Assembly (NCBI GenBank): GCA_022457155.1
Contig: JAJGOT010000947.1
Coordinates: 1 to 64,000, forward strand
DNA from: Cladopsammia gracilis
Lineage: Eukaryota > Cnidaria > Anthozoa > Scleractinia > Dendrophylliidae
Direction of reading: 5' to 3'
DNA: 64,000 bases
In this document: one piece after another, positions 13,801-26,600 of the stretch
How the letters are laid out: each line of letters opens with the position of its first letter
How positions within the stretch are numbered: the first letter of the stretch is position 1
Position numbers and translations under genes: made by a program
Notes under the pieces: generated by a model
The model's input: the letters and a program-made list of their open reading frames with translations, nothing else
What the model was told of the DNA's origin: nothing
Databases searched by the model: none

Positions 13801-14408
13801 AGGGGCAGTACGCAGCTCTTACAAGGTCTTCTCTGATTTGCTGAGAAAACAACAGAACATTAAACAACACAACAATGGACCCTAGCCCTGAAAACAATAG
13901 AGCTACGTGATAGCCTGGTCCAATGAAATTTGAGGTTGTTAAGAGTGCTTGGCATCTGACAATTGTCACCAGCACCAAGCACGGGAAACTGTGCTTGACC
14001 AAGTCACGATTGGTTTTAGTTTTACTTCTGATTGGCTGATAAAGCGGCACAAAATTGTTCGGCCAATTACAAAGCGTAGCAAACCAAAGCAGCGGCAAAA
14101 TTACTACTGGCACTCAATTGAAAACCATTCCATGGGATGAACACTCCATAGTTTGGCAATTTCAAATCGTACATGTAGACAAAGATGAATTGCAGTTACC
14201 TTGAGAACTGGTTTCCCTGTGGTAGCAGATACAAGATGTTGTGAATATATGTTTACATATTTCACCATATCACGAGCTCGCTGGACAGCAAAACTCCATG
14301 TTTGATGCATATTTTTCTCCTTGATAGAATGCAGAATGCAGTTTATTGAGAACTGCCACCATTCTCTTGCACTAAAAAAAAAAAATAATAATAATAATAA
14401 TAATAATA

Positions 14409-14445
<37 letters not shown>

Positions 14446-14597
14446 TATTATTAGTATAATTCGATTTTTAATTTTTTAAATATCTCTGCATCATGGAATT
14501 TGTAATTTTATAGAATTTTGAATTTTTATTATCAATTATTTCTATTTTTATCTTTTGTAATTAAGATATTTTTAAATTGTGAATAAAGTTTTTATTG

Positions 14598-14630
<33 letters not shown>

Positions 14631-17600
14631 GAATTATTATTATTATTATTCACTGAGTTGGTATTCAAAGTATTCAACTAATACTGAAAAAAAAAGATGA
14701 GCTTTCAAAATGATATACAGTACCTCGCATGATTTTGGATGTAGTACTTGTTGAAAGAGTACAGTTTTTCTTAGCACTGTTACGGTACTACGGTCCTTTG
14801 TTAGAGCGATTTTCGTAAGACCGTGAAAGTTACTAACTTTGTAGGCACTAGTAGACACTATTAGACACTAATTCCATTGTTTTCTTTTGTTTAGTTTTAG
14901 CTAATTTTGGCAAATTTTGATTAATTGCTAGATACTGTTTCATGGTCTTAAAAATCACCCTATGTTAACTATACACTACCCCAATAACCCTAGTAAAAGT
15001 CGTCTATTGTATGCTATGGTACTGTGCAGGCTTTATAGTCTGTTTAATTTGTTTTGATAAAGAGTCTATGTAAGAAAAGACTTACAATAACCGAGTTCTA
15101 GTTGCGATGTAAAAAATGCATGAGGTAGTGAAATCATATAAATAACTGCGCATGAGCTGGGTAAACAATGGAACATAAAAAAGGGGGGCATTGTGATGTA
15201 GCGTGTCCATTCCGCCCCCCTTCCCCCTTGATAATATCAACTTAACTTGGAATGTTCTTAAATGTTCTTTAAGTCCTCAACGAAACTTAGATGCTAAAAA
15301 ATGTTCCTATTATTTCGCTTGGTTTAAATGTTCTTAACGTTCCACTGTAATCTGCTTGTTTAATTCTTGAAAATGTTCACAGCGTTCTATAAGTTACTAA
15401 GCATCCTTTGCTGGAAGTAGCAGGCACAGCCTAACAATTGGCCGAGTGAATGTTCCAGTCTTGGTTTTGACAGTGACAACTCGAACCAGTTGGTCTGGCC
15501 CGGGATGAGTTCCTGTAATTAGACCAAGTGGCCATTGACATGGGGGAGTACGGTTATCCTTGATGAGAACTATATCACCAACACTGAGGTTTCTGCGGGG
15601 CAGCTTCCATTTGTTGAAGCGCTGAAGAGAATTAAGATACTCGGTTGACCAGCGTTTCCAAAAGTGTTGTGTCAATGCCTGGCAGAGTCGCCATCGCTTC
15701 AACAAAGGTATGGGCGTGGGTGAGATGTAGTCAGGCAATGCTTCTAGTGGTCGACCAATCAGGAAGTGGCCAGGGGTGAGTGGAGCGAATCCATCATCAT
15801 CATTTGCATCAAGTGCTGCAAACAGTCGTCTCGAGTTGAGACAAGCTTCAATCTGGCACAGCACGGTCGTCATTTCTTCAAAAGTTAGCTTGCTTTCCCC
15901 AACTATTCGTTTCAAATGGTGTTTACAGGCCTTAACTCCATTCTCCCAGACAGACCCATGGTGAGGACCTGTGGGTTGGCTGAATTTCCACTGGATACTT
16001 TCATTGGTGCAGAAATTCATAACAGATTCTTGGGTGGCTTGTTGCTCAAGAAGGCGTGACAGCTCCTTTAAATTCTTATTTGCGCGGTGAAAACAGGATG
16101 CGTTGTCGCTCCAAATCTGACTTGGCTTTCCTCTTCGAGAAACAAAACGACGAAGTGCAGCGAGGAAAGCTTCAGCGGTAAGGTCTGAGACTAGTTCAAT
16201 GTGGCAGGACTCCGTTGCTAGGCAGACGAAGATGGCTGCATAGGCCTTGCAGTATGTGGGTCTTCGTATAGCTCCAACTTTGAGAGTGAGGGGCCCTGCG
16301 TAGTCCACCGAAACGTTTTCATTGGCGAAGGTTGGAAGGACTCGTGCGGCTGGTACTTGTCCCATAAGTTGAGTTGTAATCTTTGGAGATGTACATTGGC
16401 ACGTGATACACTGACGTGTGCATTTGTGAACAGCTCTGCGTGCTCCGACAATATGGTAAAGCTCTTTAAGAGATCCAAGAGTGAGTTTGGATCTCTTCAA
16501 GAGCTCTGCGTGCTCCGACGATATGGTAAAGCTCTTGAAGAGATCCAAGAGTGAGTTTGGGACCGGCATGGCACAAACGTTCGTGTTCATTCTGTATAAT
16601 CAGTGATGCGAGATGGTGCTTTCCATGGAGAATGGTTGGATTCCGAGATTGGTAGTCTTTCTGTGACTGAGAGAGACGTCCACCAACTCTTAATAGCCCA
16701 TCTGCATCAAGAAATGGATTCAAAGGGCGTAAAAGATTGGACAAGGGTATTGGTTTCCCTTTCTTGAGTGTTGCCACAGTTTCTGGAAACATTTGGACTT
16801 GTGCTTGTTTGGACAACCAGGTCTTTGCTTTGGACAATTCACGCACTAAGAGTGGTGTGGAGCTGAATAGATGAGAACGGCTAACAACACGGAACACCCA
16901 GGCAGTGACTCTCACGAGATGCGTGTAGCTTGAGTATCTGTGAATGTCAATTGTAGGTTTGACTTCAGTAGTCGCTGCTTGAAGGGTGACTTCCTTTCTC
17001 TCCTTGAATTGCAAGGTTCTTTCCTCGAATCCTAAGGCATAGAGACTTTCCAGTGAGGGAAGGGATGTAAACTTGGATAGCCAGTTTGAAGGATCTTCCT
17101 TTATCCAGTCAGGGCCATTCCACCAAAGCTTGTGGTTGAGGATTTCTCCAGGTAGGATACCACGTGATCCAGCATCGGCCGGGTTTTCATCCCCATTAAT
17201 GTGTTTCCATTTCTCAGGTAGGACGTGTTCTTGGATCTCTCCAATTCGGTTTGCTTCGAAGGTCTTGAAGCGCTGACTGCTTCCATGAATCCAGTAGAGA
17301 ACAATGGTGCTATCTGTGAAGGCATAAATATTGCATGTTGGAATGGCAAGAATTTCTTGGAGATGTTTCATTAGTTGTGAGAGCAGATGAGCTCCACAAA
17401 GTTCAAGACGAGGCAAGGGAACCTTCTTGAGTGGGGCAACGCGTGTTTTTGCCATGATGAGTGATGTGCGGACCCCGCGGGCCGTGTCGAGACTTCTCAA
17501 ATAGACAACACCACAGTAAGCCTTCTCGCTGGCATCAGAGAAGCCAATTAATTGGCGGTCAACAATCTTGCTGTCGACTGGAGAATAACAGCGTGGAATG

Positions 17601-20600
17601 CGGATGTTGGAGATTTCAGGGAGTTGCTTTCTCCAATTTAGCCACTCTTGCTGGATGTCCGGTGGGAGAGGTTCATCCCAGGAGGTGCCTTTTTCCCAGA
17701 GACGCTGGAAGATTATCTTGACAATAATAGTGGCACATGCGATAAGACCAAGAGGATCAAAGATCTTTGCTGAATCTGACAATACAGTACGCTTGGTCAG
17801 CTGTGATTCTTGAACTGACAAATAGGCGCATGAGAACCGGAAGTGGTCAGAACTTGAGCTGTACTCCATTCCAAGAGTTTTAACAAAGTTGTTAGAGTTC
17901 CCGAGGCTACATGTGGCCTTTGTGCTTCGAATTTCTGGTGACATTGAGTTCAAAACTTCTTGTGAGTTTGAGTCCCATTTATGAAGTTTGAATCCTCCTC
18001 TGTTAAAGAGGTTGTTTAGTTCGTGATGCAGTTCAATTGCTTCTTGCTTGGTTTCAACTGAAGGGAGACCATCATCGACATAGAACGATTCTTTCACCAC
18101 TTTAGCAGCAAGCGGCAGTTCTGATTCATTTTCTTCTGCAACATGGCGCACTGAGTTAGTTGCTTGAAATGCAGCGCTTGCGATTCCAAATGTGACTCTA
18201 GTCACATTTTTAACGCTTGCGAAAATCTTCAGAAGTGAAGGAGGCAAGTTTAATGGAAGAAGAAGAAGAGTCATTCTGTAGTCGGTGATTGTGTCAGTGA
18301 GTTTGTCTCGCCATAAAAAAACGATGATAATCCCTGTCTTCCGGTGCCAAGCTAATAGCGCGGTACATTTTCGAGACGTCGGTTGTTAGCACATAAGGAT
18401 GTCTTCAGAAGCGAATGAGGACGTCATTGAGCGGCGAGTGGACAGTTGGTCCAACAAGGAGTTAATCGTTAAGTGAGACACCTGATGAGGTTTTCATGGA
18501 GCCATCAAACACGACGCGCAGGGGCGTTGTAGCTGAATCTTTGTAGACAGCGTGATGAGCTAAGTAGAAGGAATTCGAAACTGGCTTGTTGAGGTCTTCA
18601 TCTGGGATCTTTTCTGCGTGACCAGATGTAAAGTACTCAGTCATGAATTTAGCATAATCATCAAATTGATTGGTTCGTTGAAGACGCCGTTCGAGGGACA
18701 GGAAACGTCGCAAGGCTTGAGGTCGGGATTCTCCCAGTGAACAGCTTTGTGGCTTAAATGGGAGTCTGACTATGAATCGACAAGTTTCGTCACGATTGTG
18801 GCGTTGGTCGAAGTCTTGTACAACTAGTTTGTCAAGTGGTACTAGAGGCAACCTGGCTTTGGGTGGTTCCTCTTAAGTCCAAAATTTCTGAAGGGTTTCT
18901 TCGCAGCTAGGAAGCGAAGCTGATGCATGTAAGGTTGTGACTTCATTAGGCGGTTGTTGACCACTAGTGCCTCCGAACAAAACCCAACCGAACATGGTTT
19001 CTTGAGCGGCTGGAGTTCCTTTAGGTCCAAGGATAAGGCCTGGTTTCAGGATGTCATGGTAAACGTCGACACCAAGGAGAACATCAATAGGTTTTGACAC
19101 ATTGAATTCGGGATCTGCTAATTTAAGTGAGGATAGGTGTGGCCAGTAACCTGTTGGAAAAGACTTGAGGGGTAGATGCTTTGTTAATGAAGACAAGATT
19201 ATAGCTTGTACATTGTTCAGACATGAGGTGCCCTGAGTTGATGTCAAGCTTATGTTAACAACAGTGCTGCTTTGAGTGGGACACTGGGTTCCTCCAAATC
19301 CATTAATGCTGATTTGTTGTTTCCGTCCACGTAGCATGAGGTGTTGTGCTGCTCTTTCTGTTACAAACGAGGCTGTGGATGTTGGATCCAGTAGAGCTCG
19401 TGCAATCATTTGTTGACCATTTTGTCCTCTTAGGAGCACCTCAGCTGTCATCATGAGAACGGAACTTGAAGTGGGGGCTTCGGGCATGGTTGCATAAGTC
19501 GCAGAGGTGATTTCGCCAACAGCAGTAGCGTTAGTTTCCGGAATGTTGGTACCTACATTAGGGGGTGGCACCATGGAAACATCTTGTCTTGTTTCTTCAG
19601 GGGTGTGTGCAACGTAATTGCTTAGATGTAGAAGAGTGTGATGCCGTTTTCCGCATTTAAGGCAACAGTTGGGTGAAGGGCATTGTTTTCCCACATGTTT
19701 TCCTTTCAAGCAGTTGAAGCAAAGACCTTGTTCCACGATTAAGTTAAATTTGTCGTCAATTGACTTCTCTTTGAAGCTTGGACAGTATGCTATGTTATGT
19801 TTCGCACCAAGGCAAGCAGGGCAATTCAACTGTGCGTTTGTAGCGGAGCTCTTGCCTGGCCGAAGGCCAGGCTGCGCAGCCCCATACTCATAGAACCAGA
19901 GAACCATAGAACCCATGGCCGTCATTTTTCATGGTCATGGCTAGCGGAATGTTTCGCGGGCGCGTTGTCACACCGCCGCCGACGCCGATGCCGACGCCGA
20001 CGCCGCCGTCGCTTAGGGTTAACTCGCGGGCGCGTAGACCGTCGCAAAACATGCGCGTATGACGCCACACCGGGATCTTTGCAATTTTCACGTCACCTGG
20101 GAAAACACTGCTGTGTTTTAGCGGAGAAAACCGTTTAAATTAAAATCGTTATTCTCCTGAATTTTTTCGCGGTTTGCTACTCAAGACAGGGATACTAATT
20201 ATGGGATACTCAGAAGCCGCTATAGTGGAAATAGAAGAGCTTTCAGAGATAAAATCTGGCTTCGAGAATGGGAGCAATGCGGGAAGATGTTTGTCACTTC
20301 GGGTTTCAGAACTGAAGAAGCGGAGATTTAAGCAATTTCCAAGCAGTGGATGGACTTAAAGGTAAAACAAAATATATTTTCGATGGGAATTTATGTTGAT
20401 ATCAATCTGTGATTGACTTTTTTGTGTTCTCGCTAGTTTTCGGGAGAATTGTTTATAACGCGCTCAATTAAATTCAGTTGTTTTGATTTCTTTCATCGGA
20501 GACATCTCGGCCTCGAATCATGAGCTCTTAATGGTTCGCGTTTTGCTTTTAAACATAAACTTATGGAGATTTGAATAACATTTTTCGAAAGAAGATTGTG

Positions 20601-23600
20601 TTGTCCATTTTTATGTGTTTGTTCATTCATTACATAGATTGAAAAGCGATTTTATGTAAACAAAACAAGACTTAGATTTTCTTCGATCTGTCTAGACTCG
20701 CGTCGCCTTATGCAAACATGTTTGTGTATTTTTGCAATTTTGATTTCCAAATCAGTTTCTCGGGCAATTTTTGACAAACGAAAACTGTATTTTATTCGGA
20801 AAGTAGTCGTACTAGTTATTCTAGACAGAGAAAAGTTGTTTTTGTGAACTTTTCTACGGTCTAAATGTACTGTGTAGACTGTCGGGTAATACTGTTTTTT
20901 TTTTTTAGAATTGCTAAAATTGAAAATAGCCCGGTCGTCAATCTTAATTCTTGTGCTTCCGACCTTTCACCTTAATTAAGTTTCACCTTAGTTAAGCTTG
21001 TTCCTTTTCTCCGGCTCATTTCGATTTTTACCGTAATTTGTACTTGCAAGAACCTGTTAATTTAACAGTCGAAACCGAATTTTTGAACAAACTTGAAAAC
21101 AGATTAAGTGAGAGCGAAATTTTATCCTGCGAAGGATTTTTATCTTTGGCTGAAATTACCCACGCAATGCGTGGACTTTCTTCAGGGAAAACCCCCGGTT
21201 CAGACGGATTACCTCAATAATTTTACGCTAAATTCTGGGATCTTTTAGGCCCTATTCTGTTCTAAATTATAAATTTAGTTTGGAAAATAATTCTCTCAGT
21301 GATTCAATGCAAGGAAGCGTGACTAGATTACTTTACAAGAAGGATGATAAGAAAAACCTCAAAAATTGGTGGCCCGGCCATTTCGCTACTCAATGTTCAT
21401 TACAAAATTTGTTCAAAAGTTCTTACAAACAGACTTTCAAAAGTGTTACCCTCGATTATTTCAAGAAGGTCAAACTTGTTCCTTCCCAGGTAGAACGATT
21501 TTTGAGAATTTCTTTCTCTTGCGTGACCCTCTAGATTATATAAATATTACCAATGAAACTGGTATCTTGCTTAATATCTACATTATACTGTCAAGCAAAT
21601 ATGAAAATTATAGTTAATGGTTTTTTGACTAAAGAAATTCCACTCGAGTGGGGGGTGAGGCAGGGAGATCCCCGGTCTCCACTTTTGTACATTTTATGCG
21701 CAGACGTTTTGGCTACCAGTATAAGAAAGGATGATACTATTGAAGGTTTTCTCCTTCCAGAAGCTTGAGGAAAGCGTTTTAAAATTCGCCAATATGTGGA
21801 TAACTCCACATGTTTTGTAAATGACATTTTTTCTTTAGACAAATTGTTTACCTTACTTCACAAATACGAGACAGGTACAGGGACTAAATTAAATGTGGCA
21901 AAGAGTACTTAAGCCATGAAGTCCGGACACTCCTTATGGCCTGACGTGGGTGTCAAGAATGCGAATCTTGGGTGTCTGGTTTAGCAATGGTACTGCAAAT
22001 GTGGAACCAGATAACTGTTTACCACGCCTTTCCAAGCTAGATTAAAATTTGAACCTGTGGAAGGGTGTGGTGTTTTCACTCCCACCCTATCGGCACTACT
22101 CAATACTAGGTTTTTAGTTAATGTTAAGACTATTTTCTTTTACCTAATGGACTTCTGCTGTCGACGAGAATGACATGCGAGCACGCTTTTTCATTAAGAC
22201 CATACTTTATGGTATATGGGTTTTTCGAAATAAAGCAACTTTTCACAATAGCACCGAGAACTCTCGGGCCACTGTAAGGGACATAAGGAATGGCATCACA
22301 ACACAGTTGCAAATTGACCGAGAGGGGGGGGTACTTTGCAAATTTTTGGGCGGGGGTGTGCTGCTGGGACTCTGACACCCTTAACCTATACTAGACCATT
22401 TTAGCTGCATTTTGCAACCATATTCTAGACTAAACACCGAAAAATCCTACCCTATCCTAGACCTTTTCTAAACTCGCTATTTTGCAGAAACTCATTCACT
22501 ATCACAGTCTAAGATACCAGGGGTCAGTAAAAATGTCATACAGCACACCTTACCGATTATTAAATGCCATTTGCCAGTAAACCTCGTCTAGACTAAATTC
22601 TTCATGCAACTGATCAGTTTCGTAGAAAATGATACCCTATTCTAGACCAAAAATCTCTGATTACTATACCCTATCCCAGACTAAACTGCCCGAAAACCAT
22701 ACCCTTCACAGCGGCACATACCTATATAGCTCATATATGGGAGTACCCCCCCCCCCCCCCCCCCACCGCGAACAGAAATTTTCTGCTTTGTGGTGTCATC
22801 CGAATATTTGTGAAATACAACAGTCAAAGCTTCTGACTCTAATAATTTAGTTACTGGCAACTCATCATTCATTACCAGAAATGACTAAAGTAATCATGTG
22901 CAAACCAGAAAGGACTGCAAACCGGAACTGACCTTGTATTATTGTAACCGGAAATGACTAGCTTTAACTCAGGATGCCTTGTAACCGGAAATGACTAACC
23001 TCTCAGGATAATATTGTAAACTTTAGGGATTTGTTATTGATAAATAAAACATTTTAAAAGAAAAAAAAACACTGTTGTGTTTAGCGGGGAAAACGGTTTG
23101 CAAAATCGTTTTTTCCTGCTTTTTTTCACGGTTTGCTACTCAAAAGAGGTTTAACATTTCTCAAACAGTGACCTTTTGTGGAATTTGTGCAGTCTAAATG
23201 TTCTGTGCAGACGGTCTCGTAATAAGCTTACTGTTTTTGAGAATTGCTAAAATTAATAGCCTGGTCATCAATCTTAATTCTAATTTTTCTTGTGCTTCCG
23301 ACCTTTCACCTAAGTTAAGCTTATCATCATCGTTTCTGTTCAGAGGGCTCCGCTGTTAGGCTAAGCCTATCTATATATATTGAAATATGCTCCAACTAAC
23401 CTTGGCGGTTTCTTGGTGGGGCCTTGAACACTTTTATGGCCAGCATCATAGGATGTTAATTCGGTTGCAGTTGCTCTCAAATCGAGGAACTCCAGAAACT
23501 TATGATAGTCGGGAACGTCCTTGTCTAACTGCGTGAATTTTTGCCAGTCTACCATGGTAAGAGGGTCAAGTTTTGATTCACCCAGAGCAGTGATGAAACG

Positions 23601-26600
23601 TTCCAAGTCAAGCTTATCCAATGCCTTAAGGGACCGAAGGTGATGCTGAAGCGTATCATGCAGCTGTCTCAGTTCGGTGCTTGAGCCATTCTTAACTGGG
23701 TTGACATTCAACAGTGCTCTGACATGAGCTCGGTGGATGACCTGAGGCCTGTCAAAACGAGCCTTTAGGGCTGCAATGGCCTCTGGGTAGGCCTCTGCTA
23801 CTGCATCAATACCTTCAATGGCATCCTTGGCTTTCTGTGTTGTGAGCGATTTCAGTAAATACTGCATCCGCAATTGATCGTCCAGCTTTTTTGATTTGTG
23901 GATGGTTGCTTCAAACTGCTGCCAGTACGATTTCCATTTCGTTGGCTCTCCATCAAAGGTGGGGATATGAAGTGAAGGTAGCTTCACTGTCTTTGCTTCA
24001 TTTTGATGCGAAGTGGTTTTGAATTCTTGCAACAATTATCTTAATTCTTCGCGATGTTGGTTATTTTGCCGCTCTAGCTCTTTACAACGATTTTGTTCTC
24101 GTTCAACTTCTCGTTCTTTATTCTTACGCGTTTCGTCATGGCGGCGTTGCGTGATCAATTGTGTTACTTGGTCTTGCGTTGCTTTGATTTTGTCAAAGTA
24201 ATCTGATATCTTCCATTCATTGCCATCTGCATCTTCCAAATCCGTGGAAAATGATTCAACTTCAGAGACGAAACGGTCGAGAGTTTTCTCAAGGTCGGAG
24301 AGCTGGCTTCTTATATCCATTAAATCGTCAATTTCTCTTTCAGCGAGGTCATTTTGAGCTTCTGTGGTTTTCGCGGCCAAGCTTTTTATCCGTTTTGTAA
24401 TGCGATTCCATTTGGATTCGAGTGATCGCTTGCCTTTACTGTCGGTTGATTTAGCATCTTGTGACTTAGTAGAAGCGAGATTGAGAATGTACAACAGCTT
24501 ACTGATATTTTCTTGCACCCGATCATCGTGGTTTTCGAGCTATTCGAAGTCTTTGTCGACGAAATCTTCGTTGGCTAGGTCGAGTGACGCGCTCGCATCG
24601 ATGTGTTGACTTTGGAAAGTGTTGTTTAACTCACGGATTTCTTCCAAGTATTGTCCAGCGCAAACGATGTCGAATTGTGTTCTTTCCTGTTTTTAACAGA
24701 GTGGGTCGATTTTCTTCTTTAAAAGATTGTTATTCCACGCTTGGTATTTGCTCGCTTCTGTACTAGTGATTCCCTTGATTCAGCCATTACGCGAAGCTTG
24801 ACACTTTCTTGAGTAGCTATCCGGCTCGAAGAACCAGAATTAATGTGCAGGCTTTATAATCCGTTTAATTTGTTTTGATAAAGAGTCTATGAGACCATAT
24901 TACTGTAAGAAAGACTTACAGTAACCGAGTTCTAGTTGCGATGTAAAAAAAAAGCATGAGGTAGTGAAATCATATAAATAACTGCGCATGGGCAGGGTAA
25001 ACAATGGAACATAAAAAAGGGGGGAGGGCATTGTGATGTAGCGTGTCCAGGTACTATAGTTCATTGTAATCATTATGTTAATTATACACCATGCTAGTAA
25101 GAGTCTATAACCTAACCATAGAACCTAATGTTGTGCAGTAGCATCATAGACTTTTATCAGCATAGCGTAATATACTGTAGTTCACAGATCATTACTATAT
25201 ACAGTAGGCTAATAAAAGTCTAATATTACAGCACTTCAGTCTCCTGTGGTGGTAGTCAGTGTAAGTCAACATTTGGTCCAGTGTAACATTATATACATAA
25301 TACGGTATCTGTGGTTATTTGGCCATGGTCGTAGCATTTGAAGTATGGCTATTAGTATCTTGCTCACTCATTTTTTATAACATTATGCAATAAAATACCA
25401 ATTTCATACAACAAAAGACAGACATAGAAGTGAAATTTGTGTAATTTGACAGACAAAGATAACAGGTACACATGTGGCCACACACATGCCTAATGTATTT
25501 CATATTTATATTGCGGTTTCACTTGGGTGTCATAAAATCAAAACCAAAGGAATGACTGGTGATTCACAACAGATGCAGACAATCCAATGAACCAATCAGG
25601 GTTGCATGCAGAAGCAAACACACATTGCCAGTGCCTGAAGCGCAGAAAAATGTGTGCAAGCAAGTTTTCTCCATTTTTACTTCTGATAGTACTTCTGACT
25701 GATTGATAAAGAGGCGCAGGATTTTTTAGGCAATCACAAAAGGTAGCAATGCCAAACCAAAGCAATAACAAAATTACTTTTGACACTCAATTGGAAACCC
25801 GCTCTATAAAAGGACACAATTTATAATTACTGCCACGCTCACTTGTTCTTGATAGAGCATTTTGGCCTCCATTTGAGGTAGTGACGTTGTATGACATGTC
25901 TTTCAAAGCCCTCGATCAGAATTATCAACATCTTGTACTGTGTTTCTTCTAAAGACAATAGAATCTTCTCCACGTGAACATCCACTACAAAACGTGGCAT
26001 TTTACGAGAACGCAGTGGTAAAGCACTGGCATTCCGCTTCATCTTAGCCTGTGCACTGGTAGGTTCCAAGATGTAGTGATGCTTCTGTTGATAAACAAAA
26101 ACATCACAAAGAGTATTTTTAAAAACATATTTTTACTGGCCAAGATTCTGTTGTTATCATTTTTCAAACTGTCAAATGTCTTATCGGCCACTTTTATCTT
26201 CAGATGACACATTGTTATGTAACAACCTTCAGGAACTGCCTCCAGTGCTCTGTAAATTGTCTACAGCTGGGTTTATTTTTAAAAGGTGAACATGACAGTT
26301 GAATTCCTTGTCACTTATGGAAGATTCTCACATAAGAGGGATTAACGACTGTAACTGACTGCAAAGCTGATTGAAAGGGGTCTTTCTGCGTTTACCGGAA
26401 AAAATTGTGTTTCTATTGTTTGTGAGGTTTTGTATTTTTGACTTGTTTTGGAGTTATGTTGTTTTCTGTCTTTTGTTTATTTTGTTTTACATCATTTGTG
26501 CTCTGGTACACGCAGAAGGAACCATTGAAAGGGTCTATCTATGGAGATGCCCGCTTATACATGTAACACTGGCCACTCAGAGAGAATGAGTAATGTACAT

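Larger units (their letters stand above)
19855..23400. mobile_element. ~3.5-kb secondary insertion between BEL gag and pol
   Basis: BEL coding sequence stops after KKPPR (23401) and resumes at [12 protein letters not shown] (about 19860). The intervening DNA is unrelated to BEL. Possible CTTG duplication at 19851-19854 and 23401-23404. It contains a GC-rich GCCGAC-type simple repeat (19970-20015), a decayed LINE fragment (21020-22180), a CTAGAC-word repeat (22380-22700), a C19 run (22747-22765), three ACCGGAAATGAC repeats (22880-23000) and a pair of similar segments (20103-21005 and 23067-23330) in direct orientation. Confidence 0.6.
15018..25054 (-). mobile_element. BEL/Pao LTR retrotransposon with LTRs and 5-bp TSD, interrupted
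   Basis: Direct terminal repeats at 15023-15209 and 24844-25049 begin TGTGCAGG and end TGTCCA on the + strand (TG...CA in element sense) and are flanked by GGTAC on both outer sides (15018-15022 and 25050-25054), a 5-bp target duplication typical of BEL/Pao. The element is on the minus strand: gag (24787 to about 23401), then a ~3.5-kb secondary insertion (about 19855-23400), then zinc knuckle/protease, RT, RNase H and integrase down to 15397. Several stops, a frameshift in RT and a ~65-bp tandem duplication show it is dead. It sits in a VPS13D intron in the same orientation as the gene. Confidence 0.9.
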
